The position numbers and the translations under genes were made by a program. Shown piece after piece: positions 1-8,400 of a stretch of DNA of 8,716 nucleotides. Within the stretch, counting starts at the first letter, position 1. Each line of letters starts with the position of its first letter. The DNA is from an uncultured Bacteroidales bacterium (lineage in GTDB: Bacteria; Bacteroidota; Bacteroidia; Bacteroidales; UBA932). Below the pieces are notes generated by a model that was not told where the DNA came from, did no database searches, and saw only the letters and a program-made list of their open reading frames with translations. The stretch spans positions 1-8,716 of the forward strand of contig ONYJ01000124.1 in assembly GCA_900322025.1 (NCBI GenBank), in the 5' to 3' direction.

Positions 1-1260
1 ATGTCTTTTGATCGTTCCATTACTCTTCTGCAAGACTATACTACCGGGCAGATGCTTTATGCCAAATCTTATAATCTCCAGAACAGCTTGGGGCTTAGTA
101 TCAAACAGAGTGTTCCTTTTACCGGCGGAACAATATCTGTGTATTCAGACCTTTCTCGTATAGACCAATTTGGGGCAACCAAGGGAATAACTTGGTATTC
201 TCAACCTTTTACAATAAGCTATACCCAGTCTTTGTTTTCTTATAATCAATTCAAATGGGACAAGAAAATATCTCCGAAGGAATATGAGCTTGGCAAGCGA
301 AGGTATCTGGAAAGTTTAGAGCAAATTACGGTGGATGTTGTTGGCTGTTTTTACGAGCTTCTGCAGGCAAAGAATAATTATCAGATAGCACTATCTAATT
401 ATGAAAATACTTTGCAGTTGCGTTCTATAGCTGGCGAGAGGCTGAAGCTTGGACGTGTAACCAAAGATGAGCTATTAAAGTTAGAGCTTAATATGCTCAA
501 AGATAGTATCAGCATAAATGAAATGGCAATAAAGATAAGGGAGGCGCAGATGCAATTGAACTCTCTGCTGGGGTACGATGAGTCTTTTGAGGTAAATCCT
601 ATTATTACCGAGGAACTGCCGCAATTGGAGATAGATTACAACACAGTAATAAATAAATCTTTGGAAAAATCGTCTTTCAGTGTGAGCAACGAACTGAATT
701 TGCTCAATGCAGAATCGGATGTGGCAAAGGCAAAGGCTCAGCGCGGAATATCGGTTTCTTTAGTGGCGAGGCTTGGTTTGTCTAAAACAGATTCTAAGCT
801 AAAGCGGGTATATAGTAGTCCATTAGATCAAGAGGTGGTGGGGCTTTCTTTTTCTATCCCTATATTCGACTGGGGGCTTGGCCATGGTAGGGTACAAAAG
901 GCTATGGCTGCTCAGAAGGTATCTAAAGCTAAGGTACTACAGAGTGAGAGCGATTATCGGCGCAAAATTTTTATGGCGGTAGGGCAGTTCAATAATCAAC
1001 GGCAGCAGTGCATAGCTTCTAAGAGGGCACAAACCTTGGCATTAGAACGCTATGGGCTTATGGTGGAAAAGTTCCGTAGTGGCAAGGCTACTGTTACAGA
1101 CCTTATGGATGCGCAGAGCGAGAAAGATGCGGCTATTCAAAAGTACATTACAGATATTGGAAACTTTTGGATTTATTACTACGGCATAAGGCAACTTACC
1201 CTCTACGATTTTATAGAGAATAAAGATGTGTCTGTAGATTTTGACGCTATAATACATTGA
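1..1260 (+). CDS. TolC-family outer-membrane efflux channel (5' partial)
   Basis: This encodes the C-terminal 419 residues of an outer-membrane factor, the trimeric channel that carries pump substrates from the periplasm across the outer membrane. The family's two-repeat layout is visible. First-repeat beta strands lie at about residues 25-80 (PFTGG at 39-43, FKWDKK at 84-89), followed by long amphipathic helices at about 91-240 containing the typical GRVTKDELLKLEL stretch (151-163). Second-repeat strands follow at about 248-290 (IPIFDWGLGHGR, 286-297), then helices at about 298-395 containing FRSGKATVTDLMDAQ (358-372). The ATG at position 1 is probably an internal Met. There is no signal peptide, the protein begins inside the first beta strand (SFDRS, like the SFGRS of Bacteroidota homologues), and the usual N-terminal helix is missing. 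Roughly 70-100 residues should lie upstream. The stop is 11 bp before the adaptor ATG. The family assignment is firm; the 5' truncation is inferred. Confidence 0.9.
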   Translation: MSFDRSITLLQDYTTGQMLYAKSYNLQNSLGLSIKQSVPFTGGTISVYSDLSRIDQFGATKGITWYSQPFTISYTQSLFSYNQFKWDKKISPKEYELGKRRYLESLEQITVDVVGCFYELLQAKNNYQIALSNYENTLQLRSIAGERLKLGRVTKDELLKLELNMLKDSISINEMAIKIREAQMQLNSLLGYDESFEVNPIITEELPQLEIDYNTVINKSLEKSSFSVSNELNLLNAESDVAKAKAQRGISVSLVARLGLSKTDSKLKRVYSSPLDQEVVGLSFSIPIFDWGLGHGRVQKAMAAQKVSKAKVLQSESDYRRKIFMAVGQFNNQRQQCIASKRAQTLALERYGLMVEKFRSGKATVTDLMDAQSEKDAAIQKYITDIGNFWIYYYGIRQLTLYDFIENKDVSVDFDAIIH

Positions 1261-1271
1261 TTAGAAGGCTT

Positions 1272-2393
1272 ATGAAAAGAAAGGTTTGTCTATATATGAA
1301 GACTTTATGCGAAAGTGTTTTCTTCTGTGTTCTTATCATTGGATTATGTTGTACTTCTTCTTGCAAGGGAAAGGAGGACAAATCTGATGGAGAACAGGAT
1401 TTAGAAAAATTGGCATACACCCCCCAGAACAATGAAGTAGAGGTGATAACTCTTGTACGAGGACCTTTTAAACGCCAGTTGCTTTCTAATGGTAAACTCT
1501 CTGCAAAGAGGAAGTCTTCTCTGTCTTTTGCAACATCCGGCATTATAGCTTCGATTAGAGTGGAAAATGGTTCTTTTGTGAATAAGGGTGCTGTTATAGC
1601 AGAACTTGATGCGAGAACAACTTCTGCGGCATTAGCAGGGGCTAAGATAAATCTGCAAAAAGCGGAGCTTGAGCTTTACGATATGCTTGTCGGGCTTGGC
1701 TATAGGGCCAGAGATACCGTATCTATGACAAAAGAATTATTAGAGAGCGTAAAGATGCAGAGTGGTTATACCTATGCAAAAAACGATTATACAAGGGCTG
1801 TAACAGATGCTTCAATGCGTTATCTTACAGCACCTTTTTCCGGTAAGGTTGCAGACATATCTCAGAAAGTTCACGAGCAGTCTGCCGGTGTTTTCTGTAC
1901 TCTTATAAACGATACCGAACTCACTGCAGATTTCTTTATTATGAGTTCTGAATTGTCTATGTGTAAAAAGGGAATGAGGGCTAAGATTGTACCATTTGGT
2001 GCAACAGCTGCAGATGCGCTTTATGGAACGGTAACCAATATAAATCCTACTGTAAATGCAAACGGACAGGTTGGTGTTACAGCTACTGTTAAAAACAATG
2101 GCGCTTTGATAGATGGTATGGATGTAAAGGTTCTTATAGAGGAAGATATTGCAAACCAACTTGTTGTACCAAAGAGTGCGGTTGTTGTCAGAGATGGTAT
2201 GGATGTACTTTTTACATATACAGAAGATGGACTTTCTCATTGGATTTATGTAAATATTCTTGCGGCTAATCAAGATTCATATATTGTAGAGGGCAATAAG
2301 GATAGAGGTGCACAACTCTCTGAGGGGGATATGGTAATTATATCTGGCAATCTTAATCTTGCAGACAAGTCTGCAGTTGTATTGAAGAAATAG
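1272..2393 (+). CDS. RND efflux periplasmic adaptor lipoprotein (HlyD/AcrA-type membrane fusion protein)
   Basis: This is the adaptor that joins the inner-membrane permeases to the outer-membrane channel. From the ATG at 1272 it has 373 residues. A basic, hydrophobic leader ends in TSSC (Cys31), a plausible lipobox followed by a charged linker. Lipoyl half 1 lies at about 83-113 (SGIIASIRVENGSFVNKGAVIAELD). A short alpha-hairpin of about 70 residues follows (114-182), then lipoyl half 2 (LTAPFSGKVADIS, about 185-197). A beta-barrel domain (about 211-292) and a membrane-proximal domain opening with LVVPKSAVVVRDG (about 297-309) complete it. The start is uncertain. TTG at 1257 would overlap the upstream stop. 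ATG 1272 has AGAAGG 3 bp upstream. ATG 1296 has AGAAAGG 11 bp upstream and gives a tighter leader (MKTLCESVFFCVLIIGL, Cys23). Either ATG preserves the mature protein. The TolC-binding motif RxxxLxxxxxxS is not visible in the hairpin. The first permease starts 3 bp after the stop. Confidence 0.9.
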   Translation: MKRKVCLYMKTLCESVFFCVLIIGLCCTSSCKGKEDKSDGEQDLEKLAYTPQNNEVEVITLVRGPFKRQLLSNGKLSAKRKSSLSFATSGIIASIRVENGSFVNKGAVIAELDARTTSAALAGAKINLQKAELELYDMLVGLGYRARDTVSMTKELLESVKMQSGYTYAKNDYTRAVTDASMRYLTAPFSGKVADISQKVHEQSAGVFCTLINDTELTADFFIMSSELSMCKKGMRAKIVPFGATAADALYGTVTNINPTVNANGQVGVTATVKNNGALIDGMDVKVLIEEDIANQLVVPKSAVVVRDGMDVLFTYTEDGLSHWIYVNILAANQDSYIVEGNKDRGAQLSEGDMVIISGNLNLADKSAVVLKK

Positions 2394-2396
2394 TTT

Positions 2397-5300
2397 ATGC
2401 TTAGAAAGCTCATACAAAGACCTATTGCGGTAACAATGGCTCTTTTGAGTGTTGCCGTTCTCGGACTTGTGAGCATAAATCTTTTGCCTGTTTCTCTTGT
2501 TCCCGATGTAGATATACCTTACATCACGGTTCAGGTATCGGCCCCAAAACTATCTGCAAGACAGATAGAAGAGAGTGTAATGCGGCCTTTGAGGCAGCAG
2601 CTGATGCAGATAGATGGTGTGGAGGATATGGCATGCACTTCCAAAGATGCTACTGGCACAATAAAACTCTCTTTTAATTACAGTTCAAATATAGATTTTC
2701 TGTTTATAGAAGTAAACGAGAGGGTAGATAGGGCTATGCCGTATCTGCCAGAGATACAGCGTCCAAAGGTAATCAAGGCGAGTGCGGCTGATATTCCGGC
2801 TTTTTATATAAACATTACTTTAGCCCCTGGCTCTACGAGTACATTCAGCGACCTCTGCAATTTTGCCGTAAAGGTTATAAACAGGAGAATTGAGCAGCTT
2901 CCGCAAGTGGCGATGGCAGATATGAGTGGCCACGAAACTCCGCAGATTGTTGTTGTGCCCAATAGAGAAAAACTTATCTCTTTGGGAATTGATATAGATG
3001 AATTTGAGGAGTATGTGAGGGCGGCTGATGTAAGGCTTGGCACACTTACCATAACTGATGGCGAATATAGTTACGATGTTAAATTTGAGTCTTTGGCTTT
3101 GGGTAGAGAGGCCATAGAAGATATAGTTGTAAACAAGAATGGTAAGCTCATAAAGCTAAGTGATATTGCACAAATTGTAAGCAAGCCTGCTCCAAGGAAC
3201 GGGTATGTTTTTTCTGACTCAAAGCCTGCGTTAAGTGTAGCCGTAATAAAACAGAAAAATGCCAAGATGTCTGCTTTAAGGAAGGGCATGGAGGAGCTTA
3301 TGCAAGAGTTTGAGAAGGATTATCCCGATATAGATTTTGAGGTTACACGTAACCAGACGCAACTACTGGATTATTCCATAAATAGTTTGGCTATAAACAT
3401 ATTGTTGGCAATAATACTTTCGAGTGGGTGCATTTTGCTGTTTTTTAGAGAACTAAAGACATCTGCATTAGTTATTGTAGTAATTCCTGCGTCTTTAGTG
3501 TTTTCTTTATTGCTCTTCTATCTTTTTGGCCTCTCTCTAAATACTCTCTCTCTTTCCGGCCTATTGCTTGGAGTGGGTATGATGGTAGATAATACTATTA
3601 TTCTTTTAGATAACATAACCAGCTGGTGGAAACGTGGTTTGGCTTTAGAAGATGCTGTTGTTTATGGTACTAAGGAGGTTCGTGGAGCAATGTTGAGTTC
3701 TCTGCTTACAACTTGTGTTGTATTTGTTCCTGTTATGTTCATAAGCGGAATTGCCGGTGCTTTATTTTCGGATCAGGCGGCTGCAATAACTATAACGCTT
3801 ATCACTTCTTATCTTATAACCATTACGATAGTGCCAGTGTATTATTATTGGTGGTATAGAAAGCAGGTGTACTACAAGCCCGCTACTCTTAGAAGTTGGG
3901 ATATTACAGCTCCTATGCTAAAGTGGGAACGCAGGATAATGGAAAAGGCATTGCGCTTGCGCCACTATATACTTCCGCTTTTATTGCTCTCTATGGTAGG
4001 CTGTATTGCTATGTTTTTAGTCTTGAAAAAGGAACGCCTGCCGCATATTACTTATAATGAATGTATAGCGGAAATAGATTGGAATAGCCAAATATCTATA
4101 GAGCAGAATAGGGCCAGGGTTGAGGAAATAGAGAAACTTATAGAGCAGGATGAAGAGCAGGTAACATCTATGATTGGAGTACAGCAGTTTGTACTTGGCC
4201 ATACAGCAGACCTTTCTGTTTCTGAAACGAGCATATATATTAAAAGTTCAAAGGGTGGGCTTGACAGAATAAAATCAAGTATATCGGCTTATCTTGCGAG
4301 CAACTATCCGCAAGCAGTATGTTTGTTTAAGGAATCTGGAAATGTTCTTGAAGCAGCCTTTGGAGAGCGGCAGGCCCTACTCACTGCAAGGCTGCGTTCG
4401 GCAAATTCATCTCTGACAGATATTCCTACTTTGAAAGAGGTATTGGGCAAGATAAACGAGGTGGTTCCATTGAGTTCTCGGGTAAGGTTAAAGAAAGATA
4501 TTCTGTATATAGCAGACCCTGCTGCTATGGCTTTATACAATGTGAGTTATAACGAACTGCTTCATATATTAAGAGGTGTGCTTAGCGGTAATACTCTGTT
4601 TGAGATAGTGCAGGGCGAGCAAATTTTACCGGTAATAGTGGCCGATAGGGAACGTAATCTATCTCAGATAATATCAGAGAGTGTTATAAGCCATGGAAAC
4701 GTGCAAATTCCTTTGAGACTTCTGTTAAAGCAAACTTTTAGGGAGGATTTTCAGGTTATTACAAGCGGTATAGATGGCGAATACTATCCGGCAGACTTGT
4801 CTGTAGCGTATGGAGAAGTAGCTTCTGTAATGGACAGAATAAAGAAAATAGTGCAAGACAGCGGAGAATATACCGTATCTTTTAGCGGAGCATGGTTTTC
4901 TAATAATTTAATTGCCAAAGAGTTGTTTTTTGCATTCATAATAGCTCTCATAATGCTCTACATTATTTTGGCCGCGCAATTTGAATCTTTACTACAGCCG
5001 CTTATTATCTTGTCTGAAATAGTTGTGGATACCTTTGCAATTCTGCTTGCTATGTGGGCGATTGGGGTGAGTGTAAATGTTATGTCTTTAATTGGCCTTG
5101 TTGTGGTTAGTGGAATTGTAATTAACGATTCTATACTAAAAGTAGATACCATTAACCGTTTGATAAAGAGCGGTATGGATACAAGGCAGGCTATAATGGA
5201 GGCCGGAGAGCGCAGAATGAAGTCTATAGTTATGACCTCTATAACAACAATACTTGCAGTGGCCCCTTTCTTAAAGCGCGGAAGTATTGGGGATGATATG

Positions 5301-5417
5301 CAGTTCCCTATGTCTGTGGTAATTATAGTTGGAATGGCCGTGGGTACGTTAATAAGCTTGTTTATGGTTCCGGCACTCTATAGCCTTTTGTATAATAAGA
5401 AAACGGGTAGCAGATGA
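2397..5417 (+). CDS. RND efflux permease subunit 1 (AcrB/HAE-like)
   Basis: This is a 1006-residue inner-membrane proton/substrate antiporter of the RND superfamily, close to the usual 1000-1050 residues. TM1 is at about 10-30, followed by the first porter/docking lobe (31-325). TM2-TM6 lie at about 328-484 and TM7 at about 523-543. The second periplasmic lobe spans about 544-838, and TM8-TM12 about 841-997. TM4 carries GVGMMVDNTIILLDNI, with Asp398 at AcrB Asp407 but Asn399 at Asp408. TM10 carries GIVINDSILKVDTIN, with Asn910 at the Lys940 position and charged Asp911, Lys915 and Asp917 nearby. TM11 has Lys942 at the Arg971 position. LAAQFESLLQPLIIL (858-872) is a clear family signature. The ATG lies 3 bp after the adaptor stop with no strong Shine-Dalgarno, suggesting translational coupling. 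The TM10 residues argue against a CusA-type metal exporter, but the real substrate (drug, bile acid, lipid or other) cannot be read. Confidence 0.93.
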   Translation: MLRKLIQRPIAVTMALLSVAVLGLVSINLLPVSLVPDVDIPYITVQVSAPKLSARQIEESVMRPLRQQLMQIDGVEDMACTSKDATGTIKLSFNYSSNIDFLFIEVNERVDRAMPYLPEIQRPKVIKASAADIPAFYINITLAPGSTSTFSDLCNFAVKVINRRIEQLPQVAMADMSGHETPQIVVVPNREKLISLGIDIDEFEEYVRAADVRLGTLTITDGEYSYDVKFESLALGREAIEDIVVNKNGKLIKLSDIAQIVSKPAPRNGYVFSDSKPALSVAVIKQKNAKMSALRKGMEELMQEFEKDYPDIDFEVTRNQTQLLDYSINSLAINILLAIILSSGCILLFFRELKTSALVIVVIPASLVFSLLLFYLFGLSLNTLSLSGLLLGVGMMVDNTIILLDNITSWWKRGLALEDAVVYGTKEVRGAMLSSLLTTCVVFVPVMFISGIAGALFSDQAAAITITLITSYLITITIVPVYYYWWYRKQVYYKPATLRSWDITAPMLKWERRIMEKALRLRHYILPLLLLSMVGCIAMFLVLKKERLPHITYNECIAEIDWNSQISIEQNRARVEEIEKLIEQDEEQVTSMIGVQQFVLGHTADLSVSETSIYIKSSKGGLDRIKSSISAYLASNYPQAVCLFKESGNVLEAAFGERQALLTARLRSANSSLTDIPTLKEVLGKINEVVPLSSRVRLKKDILYIADPAAMALYNVSYNELLHILRGVLSGNTLFEIVQGEQILPVIVADRERNLSQIISESVISHGNVQIPLRLLLKQTFREDFQVITSGIDGEYYPADLSVAYGEVASVMDRIKKIVQDSGEYTVSFSGAWFSNNLIAKELFFAFIIALIMLYIILAAQFESLLQPLIILSEIVVDTFAILLAMWAIGVSVNVMSLIGLVVVSGIVINDSILKVDTINRLIKSGMDTRQAIMEAGERRMKSIVMTSITTILAVAPFLKRGSIGDDMQFPMSVVIIVGMAVGTLISLFMVPALYSLLYNKKTGSR

Positions 5418-8400
5418 GCATATTTAAGCAACCATCTTCGTTTTCTGTAATACTTCTGACTGTGGCAATTGCTGTAGTGGGTTTATTGTCTGCCCGCCAC
5501 CTTAGCATACATTATACTCCGCAGGAAAAACCGGAAGAAATTACCGTAAGCTATTATTATAGAGATGCTTCATCTAAAGTAATAGAAAGAAGCATAACAT
5601 CTCTGTTGGAAGGAGCTCTGTCTAAAATAGCCAACAGCACAGGAACTTCTTCTATATCTTCCAAAGGTTATGGTTCTGTTACGGTAAAATTCAGAAGGGG
5701 TACAGATATGGCGATAGCTCGTTTTGAAGCTGCCACTCAGATACGCAATATATATCCTTCTTTGCCTAAGGGGGTAACATATCCAGAGATTTCTGTGGGA
5801 ACAACAGGCAGAAAGGGCGGAGAGGTCTTGGTCTTTTTATTGAAAGGGAATATTCCGTCCACAGAACTTTATGAATATGCTACAGAGAATATAGTCAGGC
5901 CTCTTTCAGATATAAAAGGAATAGACAGGGTAGATATCAGAGGATATTCTCCCTTTCACTGGGTTGTTGTGTATGATGCTGTAAAAATAGCGGCAGCCGG
6001 TATAACTCCGCAGCAGATAACAGCGGCTATAACAGAATATTACACTACTGAGGCAGTTACTCTTGCCAATGCGGAGCAGGAACAGATAACCGTATATCTT
6101 AAAGGTGGTAATGGTGGCGACCTGGGAAAGATTCCAATTGCCAAAAGCGGTAGCAGGATAATATATTTGGCAGATATAGCCACATATAGATATGAAGAAT
6201 CTGTCCCCTCATCTTATTACAGGCTCAATGGTCTTAATACAATATCCATTTCTGTAAATGCTACTCAAACGGCAAACAGTATTGAAGTTGCAAAGGAGGC
6301 AAAGAAACTTATGAATAGCCTTTCGGAGCATTTTCCAACCGCCGTTTCCTTTGCCGTGGGTTATGATTCTTCTATATACATATCGGCCGAACTGAATAAG
6401 ATATATAGACGTACAGCGCTTTCCCTTATAGTGCTGTTATTTTTTGTACTAATTGCTTATCGCTCTGTAAGATATACTATTGCAGTAGGGCTTGCTATAT
6501 TGGCTAACCTACTTATAGCCTTGTTGTTGTACTATCTGCTTGGATTGCAGATACATCTGTATTCACTCGCAGGCATAACGGTGTCGCTCGGGATAATAAT
6601 AGACTCTTCTATTGTTATGACAGACCACTATACCTATTACAAAAACAGGGCAGCCTTTGTTCCTGTTTTTGGGGCGATTGCCACAACCATAGCCTCTTTG
6701 CTGGCAGTGCTTTTGATTCCGTACAACCAGAGATTAAACTTAACAGATTTTGTGGCATCCGTATCTGTAAATCTGTTTATATCACTACTTGTAGCTTACT
6801 TTTTTGTGCCAGCCCTAATAGACTATATTCCTACAGCACTCAAAACATCACACAATTCTTATAAAAGATATAGAAGATATGTTAATTGGAATAGATTTTA
6901 TTCCAGATACATAAAGTTAGGAGTCCGTTTCAAATGGCTATATATTCTTCTATTGATAGCAGGCTTTGGGCTTCCGCTTTGTCTTATTCCTTCTGAAACA
7001 GCCTTAACACTTTCTGGTGAGCCGCACAGCACACTTGTTAAAAAGATTGCATTGTGGAAACCTTACTCGGCTAATAAAACTACTATAGATAGGGTACTTG
7101 GTTCTTCGTTTGCTTTGTTTTACAGATCCTTATCTCGATTGGATTTTAGCCGCACACCTCAACGTCTTGTGTTGAGTATAAGAACAGGGCTGAGCGAAGG
7201 ACATACTGTCTCTCAGTTGAATACCTTGGTTAGGGACATGGAGAATTTTCTCTCTCAGTTTGAGGAGATAGAGCTTTTCCGAACCAATGTGTGGTCTTAC
7301 GATGATGCTGCCATTGAGGTTTATTTCAAGCCCGAGTATGAGAAGACGTCTGCACCGCTAAAAATCAAGTCGGAGATTATAAAGGCGGCAATGAATTTTG
7401 GAGGTGCAAATTGGATTGTTAGCGGAATAGATGACAAATCTTTTAGCAACTATATAGGGAGTTCGTTTTCTTCCAACAATATAGAACTTATAGGCTATGA
7501 GTATGATAAACTTATAGGCTATGCAGAGCAGCTGGTATCCTTTTTAGAAAAGAATCCGAGAGTTAGAGCTGCCGATATAAGAAGCAGTTGGCGTAGTATG
7601 CCAAGAACAGAATATAATCTCTCGTATGATTTTGAGACTTTGTCGGCAATAGGCGTAAATCCCTACTCTTACTACAATAGTCTTAACAATCTGCTATATA
7701 GTAGCACTTTATACCCTATGATAGCAGAGCATCCAACAGAGGTGGTACTGAGGTCTTCTCTTTTCAAATACTATGATTTATGGCACATTCAAAACTCTCC
7801 TATAGCGGTAGATTCAACATTTGTAACCCTTTCTAAGGTGGGGCAGATTGTTAAGCGCAAGACAGATTTGGATATTGTTCGCCGAAATCAATCTTACAGT
7901 GTAGTAGTTTCTTACGGTTTTATAGGGGAGCACAATCTTAATAAGAAATTAAACGAAAGGGCTTTGGCTTATATGAATGGTTCGGTTTTGCCCATAGGCT
8001 ATAAGGCGCAGAATGCAGAAATAGATTTTTTCTTTAATCAAGAAAGTGCCGGAAAATATGGCTGGGTTATACTTATTATTATTGCAATAATATATGTGTT
8101 TTTGAGCATTCTTTTTGAATCTTTTCGCCAGCCGCTTGCTGTTTTGTTTCTTATTCCCATTTCTTTTATAGGAGTTTTCCTCACCTTCGGGCTGTCGAAT
8201 CTGATATTCGACCATGGAGGATTTGCCGCCTTTATTATGCTTTGCGGAATTGTGGTAAATGCCGGTATATACCTTGTGTGGGCATACAAAGGTCTGTTGA
8301 AAAAGCCGGTGTTATCTACACCACAATCATCTTCTATGGATTATAAAATCAAAAACTATGTTAAAGCTTACAATCTAAAGGTACGACCTATCTTCCTCAC

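Noticed and set aside
2111..2207. A 16-bp direct repeat (AGATGGTATGGATGTA at 2111-2126 and 2192-2207) in the adaptor gene.
   Set aside because: Both copies encode DGMDV at two separate, normally similar positions of the beta-barrel and membrane-proximal domains; there is no further structure around them.
1812..2273. A 153-codon open frame on the minus strand opposite the adaptor.
   Set aside because: It lies wholly inside a well-supported gene, and its translation is rich in Ile, Tyr, Cys and His with no recognisable domain, as expected for the complement of AT-rich coding sequence.
5030..5037. TACCTTTG, a match to the Bacteroides -7 consensus inside permease 1.
   Set aside because: It sits in conserved TM9 coding sequence without a properly spaced -33 TTTG and with no gene start just downstream; a short degenerate motif is expected by chance.
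2397..5417. Reading permease 1 as a CusA-type heavy-metal exporter because TM4 has Met396 next to Asp398, as in CusA.
   Set aside because: TM10 lacks the CusA-like Glu and reads GIVINDSIL, typical of HAE-like pumps; Met near the TM4 Asp is common in other RND branches.
7485..7523. A 15-bp direct repeat (AACTTATAGGCTATG at 7485-7499 and 7509-7523), 24 bp apart, in permease 2.
   Set aside because: It is in frame and encodes LIGY twice within a conserved RND porter segment (IELIGYEYDKLIGYAEQL); homologues show a similar pattern, so it is best read as codon coincidence, not a mobile or regulatory repeat.
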